In this document: one piece after another, positions 8,301-16,580 of the stretch
Numbering within the stretch: the stretch's first letter is position 1
Layout of the letters: each line of letters starts with the position of its first letter
Assembly: GCA_003228115.1 (NCBI GenBank)
Contig: QEVV01000001.1
Location: forward strand, 248,001-312,000
Source: Chloroflexota bacterium
GTDB taxonomy: Bacteria; Chloroflexota; Dehalococcoidia; Lucifugimonadales; SAR202-VII-2
DNA length: 64,000 nt
Reading direction: 5' to 3'
Notes under the pieces: generated by a model
Told to the model about the DNA's origin: nothing
What the model saw: the letters and a program-made list of their open reading frames with translations, nothing else
Database searches by the model: none
Made by a program: the position numbers and the translations under genes

Positions 8301-9200
8301 CTACTGCGCCTTCCGCGCCCCAAGCAAGAGATCAATGAACTCTCGCTCTGCCCTGGTTTCATGTTTATCCTTTCGCTGGACGAGGTAGAGAGGTCGAACG
8401 CATTTCCAGCCTTCCACCGGCAGCCGCACCAGCATGCCAGCCCGTTCTTCGGCGGTTATGCCATAGTGGGAGATCAAGCCAAGGCCAAGGCCAGCAGCCA
8501 CCGCACCCTTCACAGCTTCGTTTCCGCCTAACTCCATGTTCACGGTCAGGTGAACACCGAGAGCAGCCAACGCTTCTTCAGCGATGCGGCGCGTCGCCGA
8601 GCCCCGCTCCCGAACGACGAAGCCCTCTGCGGCTACGTCCTCGAGTGAGATGCTCTGCTTTGCGGCGATGGCGCTATCCGCCGCCGCCACAATCACGATC
8701 TCGTCGTCGGCAAAGGGCTCTAGTTTCGTCTCTGGCGACGGCAGTGCGTCGCCAACCACTCCCAGATCCACTTCGCGCCTTAGCACCTGTTGCATGACCG
8801 TTGCCGTGTTGGATATGCGCAGGCTGAACTGCAGGCCGGGATATTGGGCCTTGAATGCTCCGATCACCCGCGGGAGCAGGTATTCCCCAGGCGTAGAACT
8901 CGCCCCAATGGTCATGACTCCCCGGCGCAGTCCCAAAGTATCGTCGACAGCAGTTTCTAGCTCCCTGGATAGCGAAAGGATGCGATGGGCGTAGTCGTAG
9001 ACGAGCTCGCCAAGGTCGGTGAGGCGGATTCCCTGGCGCTGCCGGTAGCAGAGCTGCGCTCCTAGGGCCGCCTCTAGCTCACGCACTTGGATCGACGTAG
9101 CTGGCTGCGAAATGCCCAGCGCCTGTGCCCCACGAGAGAAACTTCCCTCCCGGGCGACGGCGTAGAATACATGCAGTTGGTGATGGTTGATCGAGACCAT
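8301..9200 (-). CDS. LysR family transcriptional regulator
   Basis: Helix-turn-helix DNA-binding domain at the N-terminus (AREGSFSRGAQALGISQPA, about residues 17-35), followed by the LysR substrate-binding domain beginning near VMTIGASSTPGEYLLP. The fold resembles the CysB/CbbR branch, but the effector is unknown. ATG 9200 is preferred over an upstream in-frame ATG at 9239 because it gives the usual short tail before the HTH, and GAGGGC lies just upstream. It is divergent from the HMA-like gene at 9344. A perfect T-N11-A palindrome lies between them, suggesting autoregulation and possibly control of the neighbour. Confidence 0.92.
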   Translation of the reverse strand: MVSINHHQLHVFYAVAREGSFSRGAQALGISQPATSIQVRELEAALGAQLCYRQRQGIRLTDLGELVYDYAHRILSLSRELETAVDDTLGLRRGVMTIGASSTPGEYLLPRVIGAFKAQYPGLQFSLRISNTATVMQQVLRREVDLGVVGDALPSPETKLEPFADDEIVIVAAADSAIAAKQSISLEDVAAEGFVVRERGSATRRIAEEALAALGVHLTVNMELGGNEAVKGAVAAGLGLGLISHYGITAEERAGMLVRLPVEGWKCVRPLYLVQRKDKHETRAEREFIDLLLGARKAQ

Positions 9201-9216
9201 GGGCAGCCCTCGCTCA

Positions 9217-9229
9217 TAAGCATTGCTTA
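9217..9229. promoter_or_regulatory. Candidate LysR box (TAAGCATTGCTTA palindrome)
   Basis: Perfect 13-base palindrome with the T-N11-A form typical of LysR-type sites, 17 bases before the LysR start codon and just downstream of its predicted -10. Binding here would block transcription of the regulator gene. Confidence 0.5.
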
Positions 9230-9243
9230 CACAAGCCAACCCG

Positions 9244-9272
9244 AGTATATACCCAGCCCTTGGTCACCCCAA
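9244..9272 (-). promoter_or_regulatory. Promoter of the LysR gene
   Basis: On the minus strand, TTGGGG (9267-9272), 17-base spacer and TATACT (9244-9249). The -10 is close to consensus and the -35 is weaker. It lies in the divergent intergenic region. Confidence 0.45.
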
Positions 9273-9343
9273 GTGCCCGGCATTAAAGCGATTGACAGGG
9301 CGACGGCCGCTAGTCTTGACGGCCACTCAGAAAAGGAACAAGG

Positions 9344-9679
9344 ATGCCGTCTCTGAAGAATATCGTGGTGAAGCCTAACGCCCTGGTGCTGGAGGACCAG
9401 CGCCTGCCCGGTCAGGACAAGAGAAGGGCGGTGGTCAAGGTGGAGGGCCTGGTATGCAACACGATTTGCGTTCAACGGATTCTAGCATCGCTGAGCACCC
9501 AAACAACCGTCACTGAGGTTTCGCACAACGCGACCGATGACACTTTCTTGGTTGAATACGAAGGCCCTCAGGCAGAGGGAGGAACTCTAGCTGCAGCGGC
9601 AATGGCCCCGGTCGTCGCTCCGTGGCTACGCGGGGCTCTGGAAATGGGTTGGAAACGCCTGTCTAGACGACGCCGCTAG
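9344..9679 (+). CDS. Small protein with HMA-like domain
   Basis: 111 residues. The middle carries VEGLVCNTICVQRILASL, a CxxxC variant of the GMTCxxC loop of heavy-metal-associated domains. A strand pattern VTEVSHNATDDTFLVEYEG then follows, like the ferredoxin-like HMA fold. After a more hydrophobic AAAAMAPVVAPWL segment it ends in a basic KRLSRRRR tail. ATG 9344 follows AAGGAACAAGG. The stop overlaps the tatD stop by four bases, tail to tail. A metal carrier or sensor role is a guess; I do not know a characterised relative. Confidence 0.6.
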   Translation: MPSLKNIVVKPNALVLEDQRLPGQDKRRAVVKVEGLVCNTICVQRILASLSTQTTVTEVSHNATDDTFLVEYEGPQAEGGTLAAAAMAPVVAPWLRGALEMGWKRLSRRRR

Positions 9680-10446
9680 CCCAGCCGGCCCTTGGTAACC
9701 TCCCGCAGGTTCGCGGTGGTGGTCTCCATGACTTCCGCCACTTCAATGCCCCTTAGCTCCGCCAACCTTTCTGCCACTTCCGCGACATGGCGGGGTTCCG
9801 TCCAGTTGTGGCGATGCTTCTTGAAGGGCTGAGGAAAAGAGTCGCTCTCCAAAACTATGGAACCCAGAGGGATCTTTCGGGCGACCTCCTGCAATTCCGG
9901 CAGCCGCAGCAAGGGACGGGCCAAGGATATGCACAGTCCCATCTCAATCGCCGCCACAGCGGTTGCCTGGTCACCCTGGAAGTAGTGAAAGATGCCGCCC
10001 ACTTCCCAAACCCGCTCTTCCATGAGTACCTTCAGAACGTCCTCATGGGCCTCCCGGGAGTGGAAGACTACCGGCAGTCCAATATCGCGGGCCAGGCGAA
10101 TCTGCTGACGGAAGGCTGCGTCCTGGAGATTTCTATCAGGCGAAGTCTCCAGATAATCCAGCCCAGTCTCGCTGACGACAACCACCTTGGGACTGGACAG
10201 AGCCAATTCCCGAAACCTCGCATAGGCCTCGTCATCGAAGGCGGATTCAAGGTCCGTGGGGTGCGCCCCCACACCTGCGTAAAGGGAGGGATGACGTTCC
10301 GCCAAAGCAACGCACCGCCGGGAAGACTCCAGAGTTGTGCCTGCGACTATCATCGCAGCCACTCCGGCCTCCTCTGCTCGGCCTATGATTTCCGGCAGGT
10401 CCTCGTCGGGGAATTGGTCCAGGTGGCAATGGGAATCAGCAAGCAT
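9676..10446 (-). CDS. TatD family metal-dependent deoxyribonuclease
   Basis: TIM-barrel hydrolase with the TatD motif set: DSHCHLD at the N-terminus, GVGAHP, the metal glutamate in SETGLDY, the histidine in VFHSRE, IFHYFQGD and LESDSF near the end. At 256 residues it is the usual size. Family members have 3'-5' exonuclease activity and act in DNA repair or degradation. ATG 10446 follows AGGATC. The neighbours give no functional hint. Confidence 0.9.
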   Translation of the reverse strand: MLADSHCHLDQFPDEDLPEIIGRAEEAGVAAMIVAGTTLESSRRCVALAERHPSLYAGVGAHPTDLESAFDDEAYARFRELALSSPKVVVVSETGLDYLETSPDRNLQDAAFRQQIRLARDIGLPVVFHSREAHEDVLKVLMEERVWEVGGIFHYFQGDQATAVAAIEMGLCISLARPLLRLPELQEVARKIPLGSIVLESDSFPQPFKKHRHNWTEPRHVAEVAERLAELRGIEVAEVMETTTANLREVTKGRLG

Positions 10447-10557
10447 GGCGATCCTAGGTATGGCTGGGCCGAAGCTACTACGCTATCATAGTATAAAGGT
10501 CGCTGCGCCAGCGCCTTCGGCCTGGCTCAAGCCAGCCGAGATCATTCGGAGAGGTCT

Positions 10558-12249
10558 ATGCCGTCCAAAGCGCTCGGGCTTGTAGCTACGGCCATCGTCA
10601 TATTCCTTCTGGCCTGTCAGTCTTCGCCAACTGCGACCCCCGACCCTACCGAAACGCCTACCCTCGCACCCACCGCTACGGTAGCTGCTCCCGAGCCAAC
10701 AACCACGACCCGGCCCCAGACGGCAACACCGGCCCCTACGGCCACTCCTACCGGTATCCAGGGCGGCACGTTGACTATCGCACGGCGTGAGCCTGTAACG
10801 AGCCTCGATGTGCATCAAGAGTTCTCCTCAGCGCTTCACAGCATGGGGCCTGGCTTGGCCTACAGCAGGTTGCTTCGGTTCCAGGCCCCCCCGGAAATAG
10901 AACTCCCCAGCTTGGCCGTCGAGTGCGATCTCTGCGAGTCCTGGGAGCAGCCCAGCCCAGACACCTATGTGTTCAAGCTGCGAGAGGGCGTCAAATGGCA
11001 CAACATCGCACCGGTAAACGGACGCGAACTTACGGCTGATGACGTAGTGTTCAGCCTTGAGCGCCAGCGCACTCAACGTTGGCCGAACGCTGGCCTTCTC
11101 AGAGCCGTCGATACGATAGAAGTCCTTGGTGACTACGAACTCCAGATCACGCTAGTTGCTCCTGACGCAGACTTCCTTACGAACCTCGCCAACGCTCGCT
11201 CCAAGGTGGTGGCGCCGGAGGTGGTGCGACAGTTCGGGGACCTGGTTGCTGCGCCCGTCATCGGAACTGGACCTTGGATTGTGGAGAGCCACACACCCCG
11301 CAAGACCATCCTGCTCCGCAATCCCGATTACTTCGAGCCAAACGTGCCCTACCTTGACAGCCTCGTCATTGAAACGACCGAGGACTATAGGACCCGAATG
11401 GCTGCCTTCAGGATCAAGGACAGTGACGTCGTAGATGTCCTGCCGGAAGAGATCGAAGACCTGACATCGGACCACCCGACAGTCACCACAGTGTCGGTGC
11501 CGCTGGCAGGCACCGGAATTGAGTTGGCAATCAACATTGCGGTAGCACCCTTCGACAACGAAGCCGTGCGCGAGGCGGCCTTCCTGGCCCTGGACCCCTG
11601 GAGCGCCAACGAAGAGGTGTGGGCTGGACAGGCTTTCATTAGTTTTGGCATGCCCATAGCAAGTGCCAGCTGGCTGCCTGATAGGCAAACGCTTGAGCCC
11701 TTCTTCGCCCAGACGACCAGAGCCCAGCGCCTGCTTCGCTCTACGCTGGGCGATAGCCAAGTGACCTTCGATCTCATCGTCGGAGACTTCGGAGATTCCT
11801 ACATACAGTATGGCAACACCATCGCCAACCAGCTCAGTGCCGCTGGCTTCGATCCGCAGATTAGAGTGGTCGACCGAGGGACTTTCAGCAGCCTAGCCTG
11901 GTTCGGCGGTGAATACACGATGTTTCTTGGGCCTCACCCGCCCATGAACACACCCAACGACTACATACTTCCTGTGCTTCACAGCAATGGGCAGGCCAAC
12001 ACGCACCTGTACAGCAGTCCCGCATTGAACCGGCTTCTAGAGCTTCAGTCGGTGATCATATACCCTGATGATCGCGAAGCTGCAATAAAAGAAATCCAGG
12101 CGGAACTGCTGGAGGCCCGCGCCCGGTTTATGCCGGCCACGCTCAACGAAGTTTGGGGGCAATGGCCCTGGGTACAGGACTTCTACCCCAACCTCACCAA
12201 CGGCGAATACTTCTTCTGGTCCCGCGTCTGGCTGCAAGACAAGCCGTAG
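10558..12249 (+). CDS. ABC transporter substrate-binding lipoprotein, family 5 (peptide/nickel type)
   Basis: Exported lipoprotein: signal peptide with lipobox LLAC (Cys20), then a Thr/Pro-rich linker (about residues 21-65). The rest is a family-5 solute-binding domain, with GTGPWIVESHTPRK and RNPDYFEP being the typical oligopeptide-binding-protein segment. ATG 10558 follows GGAGAGG. The length of 563 residues suits the family. No permease or ATPase genes are next to it, so it must use components encoded elsewhere. A strong terminator overlaps its stop codon. The ligand could be a peptide, a sugar or another small solute. Confidence 0.88.
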   Translation: MPSKALGLVATAIVIFLLACQSSPTATPDPTETPTLAPTATVAAPEPTTTTRPQTATPAPTATPTGIQGGTLTIARREPVTSLDVHQEFSSALHSMGPGLAYSRLLRFQAPPEIELPSLAVECDLCESWEQPSPDTYVFKLREGVKWHNIAPVNGRELTADDVVFSLERQRTQRWPNAGLLRAVDTIEVLGDYELQITLVAPDADFLTNLANARSKVVAPEVVRQFGDLVAAPVIGTGPWIVESHTPRKTILLRNPDYFEPNVPYLDSLVIETTEDYRTRMAAFRIKDSDVVDVLPEEIEDLTSDHPTVTTVSVPLAGTGIELAINIAVAPFDNEAVREAAFLALDPWSANEEVWAGQAFISFGMPIASASWLPDRQTLEPFFAQTTRAQRLLRSTLGDSQVTFDLIVGDFGDSYIQYGNTIANQLSAAGFDPQIRVVDRGTFSSLAWFGGEYTMFLGPHPPMNTPNDYILPVLHSNGQANTHLYSSPALNRLLELQSVIIYPDDREAAIKEIQAELLEARARFMPATLNEVWGQWPWVQDFYPNLTNGEYFFWSRVWLQDKP

Positions 12250-12290
12250 CAAAAGGGCATGCGCCCAGAAGTGGGCGCATGCCCTTTTGC
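12249..12290 (+). terminator. Strong hairpin terminator overlapping a stop codon
   Basis: Perfect 19-bp inverted repeat 12249-12267 / 12272-12290 with a GAAG loop; the descending arm ends in CCCTTTTGC. The first base of the stem is the last base of the TAG stop of the binding-protein gene. Confidence 0.85.
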
Positions 12291-12324
12291 TGCCACCCAG
12301 AGTCGTGAGGAGAAGGCTCTACCC

Positions 12325-12360
12325 ATCCTCGTCTTTCCGGCGAAGGCCGGAATCCAGAAA
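12325..12360. repeat. Intergenic repeat of the 'ttccggcgaaggccggaatc' type
   Basis: Contains tttccggcgaaggccggaat ccag, with the ttccggc / gccggaa palindrome. This element type is widespread in bacterial intergenic DNA; one copy is seen in the window. Confidence 0.5.
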
Positions 12361-12441
12361 CGCGGCATTAACACTAACGACGGCTGCCCTCTCTTTTCGT
12401 CATCAGAGGCAATCCCAGTCACGGCGTATTAGGAGGCAACC

Positions 12442-12804
12442 ATGAAAACGCAAAGGCTGAACCACCTTCAAATCGCAGTGACCGACTTGGATCGGTCCCT
12501 CGCCTTTTATGAGGGTCTATTCGGAATGCAAGAGCTGTTCAGGGCGGGGCCAGACATGGTTTTTCTCAAGAGCCCGAACGCCGACGACCTCTTCACCCTT
12601 CGCCGCGTCGACGAGCCACTTGATACCACCGCTGGAGGCTTGCAGCACTTCGGGTTTACCGTTAGCAAAGAAGCCCACGTGGCCGCCGTAGAAGAGGTCC
12701 GCGCCTTCGGAGCGGAGATCATCGAGGTGGGCCAGCACGGAGATGGCGCGGCGTATGTATACCTCAAAGACCCCGACGGCTATGTCATCGAGATAGGTAC
12801 CTGA
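12442..12804 (+). CDS. VOC (glyoxalase/bleomycin resistance/dioxygenase) family protein
   Basis: 120-residue vicinal-oxygen-chelate domain with two beta-alpha-beta-beta-beta modules. Candidate metal ligands are His8 in LNHLQIAV, the histidine in LQHFGFTV and the final glutamate in DPDGYVIEI. ATG 12442 follows AGGAGG. Members of the family include lactoylglutathione lyases, extradiol dioxygenases and isomerases; nothing here selects between them. A bidirectional terminator follows. Confidence 0.88.
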   Translation: MKTQRLNHLQIAVTDLDRSLAFYEGLFGMQELFRAGPDMVFLKSPNADDLFTLRRVDEPLDTTAGGLQHFGFTVSKEAHVAAVEEVRAFGAEIIEVGQHGDGAAYVYLKDPDGYVIEIGT

Positions 12805-12833
12805 GCCCAGCGCATCAAACATTTATAAAAAGG

Positions 12834-12862
12834 AAGAGCCCCGGCCTAAGGCCGGGGCTCTT
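12834..12862. terminator. Bidirectional terminator
   Basis: Stem 12834-12846 / 12850-12862 (arm AAGAGCCCCGGCC, loop TAA). On the plus strand it is followed by TTCTTCTT and on the minus strand by CCTTTTTATAAA. It serves both the VOC gene and the converging Asp-box gene. Confidence 0.85.
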
Positions 12863-12886
12863 CTTCTTCCCGTCCAATTCACATTC

Positions 12887-13990
12887 CTAGTGAGCCGCCG
12901 CTCCGGGGGCCAACAGACGGTAGTGGCCTACCTTGGACACCGGCGCGAGCCCGCTGGCGATCTGAGTCCAGGCCTCGCCCTCATTCTCACTGAGGAAGAC
13001 ATCGCCGCCTGTGGTTGCGGCGAAGATGCTGTAGCCGCCAAGCCATGAGTACATGGTCATGGCTTCAACGTTGTCGTGAAGATAGTCAGGCAATCCTTCC
13101 TTGAGCAACCGCCAGGTTCGCCCAGAATCAGTGCTCTTGGCAATCGCCGCGTTGGCGGTGTGGGTCTCCCGCCAGTGACCAGGCGAGTCAATGCCGCCTG
13201 CAATGAACGCTACGCTGTCGTCCACGGGAGAGAAGAGAAAGGCGTCGGGGTAGCCGATGTGGGCCCCGGGCTTGGGAATCCGCTCCCATGTCTGTCCGGC
13301 GTCGGGCGTGTAATGAAGACCCTCGCCGCCTGGCACAAACCATTCGTTTGCGTTCGACGGCCGCAGCACCACCCGGTGCACGTCCTTGTAGTTGGTGTCA
13401 TCATCCTGGTCGTAGCCGGTGATTTCGTGCCATGTTTGGCCGCGGTCGTCGCTCCTGAGCAACGCTCCCTGTTCGACCGATGCGATGATGGAATCAGGGC
13501 TGCTGGGATCGAAGGTGACCTGCTTAACGTGGGGCTGGTGCGGCGGGCCAGGAAAGGTCCAGGTATCATTCCCTGGGACAGCCTTCAAGTTCGACAACTC
13601 CTGCCACGACTCTCCAAGGTCGGTGCTGCGATAGAGTGCCGCTGGCTCTACGCCAGCGTAGAGCACTGTCTGCCCATCCTCTTCATGGTCGGCAACGGTG
13701 AAAACGTGCGTGGATGCCAAGCCGTTGACCTTTCGCTGCCAGGTTGCTCCGCCATCGGCGCTGGCGAAGAGGCCGTCTCCATGGAGGCCGGCAAAGATGA
13801 GGCCCTCTTTCTCCAGTACTGTGATGCAGCTAATATGCGATCCCTCTAGGGAACGGCTCGCCACGTCCCAGGCAACCCCGGCATTGCGGCCCAGGGTAAC
13901 AATACCGTCGATGGTGGCTACCATTACCCTTTCGGGCGCACCACTACCTTTGAATTGCGATTGTCCGTTGGGTGAAAGTCCTGCCAACAT
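12887..13990 (-). CDS. Asp-box (BNR) repeat beta-propeller, sialidase-like/photosystem-assembly-like glycosidase superfamily
   Basis: 367 residues with six recognisable Asp-box turns (S-x-D-x-G-x-x-W type): SADGGATW, STDLGESW, SDDRGQTW, TPDAGQTW, STDSGRTW and SENEGEAW. They are spaced as in a six- or seven-bladed propeller. No signal peptide or transmembrane segment is evident, and the N-terminus is glycine/serine rich. No sialidase FRIP/RIP arginine triad is obvious, so enzymatic activity is doubtful; a binding or scaffold role is equally possible. ATG 13990 follows GAGGAGGG. A bidirectional terminator lies beyond the stop. Confidence 0.82.
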   Translation of the reverse strand: MLAGLSPNGQSQFKGSGAPERVMVATIDGIVTLGRNAGVAWDVASRSLEGSHISCITVLEKEGLIFAGLHGDGLFASADGGATWQRKVNGLASTHVFTVADHEEDGQTVLYAGVEPAALYRSTDLGESWQELSNLKAVPGNDTWTFPGPPHQPHVKQVTFDPSSPDSIIASVEQGALLRSDDRGQTWHEITGYDQDDDTNYKDVHRVVLRPSNANEWFVPGGEGLHYTPDAGQTWERIPKPGAHIGYPDAFLFSPVDDSVAFIAGGIDSPGHWRETHTANAAIAKSTDSGRTWRLLKEGLPDYLHDNVEAMTMYSWLGGYSIFAATTGGDVFLSENEGEAWTQIASGLAPVSKVGHYRLLAPGAAAH

Positions 13991-14102
13991 AAGAACCCTC
14001 CTCGACTGGCTATTTCGCGCATTCTACGCCGACTCGTTCCCCTCGCCAAATGGAAGGGTGGTAGGCCACGGACCCATCTCTTCAGCGCTTGCCCTCGGTC
14101 TC

Positions 14103-15191
14103 TCACAGCCCGTAGAAGAGCCGGGCGTTGCTACCCAAAGCCTTTTCGATTGCTGACTTGGGGAGATCCGTCCGCTCCGTCATCTTGGCTATCATCTGAG
14201 CATCGCGGGCCGCATCGGTGTGGCCATAGTCAGAGCCCATCATCAAATGATCCTCGCCTATGAAGTTGACGAGGTAGGGTATGTCTTCCTCCTCCTCGCA
14301 AGCGATGAAAAAGCGGTTCTCTTCAAAGAGGCGTGGACCCCAGCCTTCGGCATCGCCACCGAACTGACGCCTCATCGTGTACAGGCAATGGGGCACCCAG
14401 GACGCACCGGCCTCGAAAATCCCGAACCTCAAATCAGGAAAGCGGTCCGGAATGCGATTCAGGATAAGGTCTCGGAAGCCCACGATAGGCAGGGATGAAC
14501 TGCTCAAGAACAGGCCACTCATCTGAAAATCGAAGACGTTGTTCAGCACTGGATTTCCTGGGCCCGTATGCATGCAGATTGGTATGTTCAGCTTGCTGGC
14601 TTCCTCATATATGGGGAAGAGATAAGGATCGGCCAGCGACCGCTCCCCAGCCATGCCCAAGAAGAACAGACCGCAGGCCCCTTCTTCCTTGGCCAGATGC
14701 ATCTCCTAAATGCTGGCGTCTACTGAGCTGAAAGGGAGGATCGCAACCCAGCGCATGCGCCCCTGAGTGGAAGCACAGGCCTGGCCAACAAATCTGTTGT
14801 AGGCTCGGGCCAAGCCTGCTTCCAGCTCGGGATCGGCAGTGATGTGGACGAGAAAGAGCGTCGGATAGACGACTTGAACCTGAACCCCATCCCGGTCCAT
14901 GTCGGCAACCCGCAATGCCGGGTCGGTTAGATCGCGGCAGCCCAGGGGAAGGTCAGTGCGCATCTGCTGCCGCTCCTGAGCCTGAGGCGTCGAGAGGCGG
15001 AACCCACCCTTTCCTCCGGGCCTAGGAATAATCTGCCCGTCGATGAGCCACATGGCGTTGGTGGTGCCGTAGAGGGTGTCGTTTGGGATTGTGACCACCA
15101 CCGGCCTGCGGGAATGCAGACTCTCGTCAAGATAGTCCCACATTTCGGGCGGTTCATTGAGATGCGTATCGGCGTCTATAATCTCGGCCAT
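14103..15191 (-). pseudogene. Amidohydrolase family 2 gene interrupted by an in-frame TAG
   Basis: The 362-codon reading frame is open except for one TAG at 14706-14708. The intact neighbour at 15200 reads ...DASIEEMHLAKE; this copy reads ...DASI-stop-EMHLAKE, so a single GAG-to-TAG change explains it. Both halves keep the family motifs: DADTHLNEPPEMWDYLDESL at the N-terminus, then MHTGPGNP and MGSDYGHTD with the catalytic aspartate. ATG 15191 follows AGAGGAAA. The ATG at 14702 has no separate ribosome site, so the C-terminal half is unlikely to be made alone. It could be a young pseudogene, a suppressed stop or a base-calling error. Confidence 0.8.
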
Positions 15192-15199
15192 ATTTTCCT

Positions 15200-16288
15200 C
15201 TACAGGCCGTAGAAAAGCCGGGCATTGCTGCCCAGGGCCTTATCAATTGTCGACTGTGGCACGTCCGTCCGTTCCTTCATCTTTGCGGTCATCTGCGCCT
15301 CGCGCGCCGGGTCAGTGTGGGCGTAGTCGGACCCCATCATCAGATGATCCTCGCCTATGAAGTTGACGAGGTAAGGAATGTCCTCCTCCACCTCACAAGC
15401 GATGAAAATGCGGTTCTCCTCAAAGAGACGCGGCCCCCAACCCTCAGCATCGCCGCCGAACTGACGCCGCATCGTGTACAGGCAGTGGGGCACCCAGGAA
15501 GCGGTGGCTTCAAGAAGGCCAAACCTCAGATCGGGAAAGCGGTCCGGGATACGATTCAGGACTAGGTCTCTGAAGCCAACGATGGGAAGGCTGGAACTGC
15601 TGAGGAACACCCCGCTCAATTGAAAATCGAATACGTCGTTGAGCGCCGGATTTCCCGAGCCTATGTGGATGCAAATGGGCATGTTCAGCTTGCTGGCTTC
15701 CTCATATATGGGAAAGAGATATGGATCGGCCAGCGAGCGTTCCCCTGCCATGCCCATGAAGAAGAGCCCAGAGGCCCCGGCTTCTTTAGCCAAATGCATC
15801 TCCTCAATGCTCGCATCGATGGAGCCAAAGGGCAGCACCGCCACCCAGCGGATGCGTCCATTAGTGGCTGCACAGGCTTCGCCGAGGAATTTGTTGTATG
15901 CCCGGGCTAGGCCTGCCTCTAGCACAGGATCAGCGGTGACGTAAATAAGGAACAGGGTCGGATAGACAATCTGAAAGTCTACGTCGTCGCGGTCCATGTC
16001 TGAGACCCGCACCGCTGGGTCGGTCAGCTCGCGGGAACCGAGGGGAACGTCGGTGCGCAACTGCTGTCGCTCCTGGGCCGACGGCGTGGCGATCCGGAAC
16101 CCGCCCTTCCCCCCTGGCCGGGGAAAGATCTGCCCATCAATGAGCCACATAGCATTGGTGTTGCCGTAGAGAGTGTCGTTCGGAACCTTGACCACAACCG
16201 GCCTGCGCGAATACAGGCTCTCATCAAGGTGAGCCCACATCTCAGGCGGCTCGATGATATGCGTGTCAGCGTCAACAATTTCCGGCAT
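15200..16288 (-). CDS. Amidohydrolase family 2, intact copy of a tandem pair
   Basis: 362-residue TIM-barrel metal-dependent hydrolase/decarboxylase. DADTHIIEPPEMW opens the protein (metal site D-x-D-x-H). Later come CIHIGSG with the barrel histidine, FPDLRFGLLEATASW, and the catalytic aspartate in MGSDYAHTD. ATG 16288 is chosen because GGGAGGG lies just upstream; an ATG at 16303 would add five residues. The next gene, eight bases downstream, is a near duplicate that has acquired a stop. The pair differs from the cluster at 247-2979, which has DADGHVEEW. The substrate is unknown; the family includes ACMSD, resorcylate decarboxylases and LigW. Confidence 0.88.
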   Translation of the reverse strand: MPEIVDADTHIIEPPEMWAHLDESLYSRRPVVVKVPNDTLYGNTNAMWLIDGQIFPRPGGKGGFRIATPSAQERQQLRTDVPLGSRELTDPAVRVSDMDRDDVDFQIVYPTLFLIYVTADPVLEAGLARAYNKFLGEACAATNGRIRWVAVLPFGSIDASIEEMHLAKEAGASGLFFMGMAGERSLADPYLFPIYEEASKLNMPICIHIGSGNPALNDVFDFQLSGVFLSSSSLPIVGFRDLVLNRIPDRFPDLRFGLLEATASWVPHCLYTMRRQFGGDAEGWGPRLFEENRIFIACEVEEDIPYLVNFIGEDHLMMGSDYAHTDPAREAQMTAKMKERTDVPQSTIDKALGSNARLFYGL

Positions 16289-16328
16289 GGCTTCCCTCCC
16301 CACCCTTCGACGTCAGTATGAGTAGCGA

Positions 16329-16357
16329 AGCTTATGCCTCGCCTATTTAGGTGTCAA
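16329..16357 (-). promoter_or_regulatory. Promoter of the tandem amidohydrolase pair
   Basis: On the minus strand, TTGACA (16352-16357), a 17-base spacer and TAAGCT (16329-16334), about 40 bases ahead of ATG 16288. The -35 is perfect; the -10 is weak. Confidence 0.45.
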
Positions 16358-16580
16358 TTTGGATCGCAAGTTAGGCTAGGACGGGCATTACAAGGGGCGG
16401 CTCACCGCAAATCGCTCTGGTTCAATCACGGCCTCCATTCCTTGGTCGAATGGCCAGAAGCAAGGAACGCCCCCGCTTCAACGTTCTGCGCAGATCGCGC
16501 GATTCTGGTACCTTATGCGGCGTTGGGAGCGGTGCCCACGAAGGCCCGTTCACGAATACTACAACCCTGGGAGGAGCATC

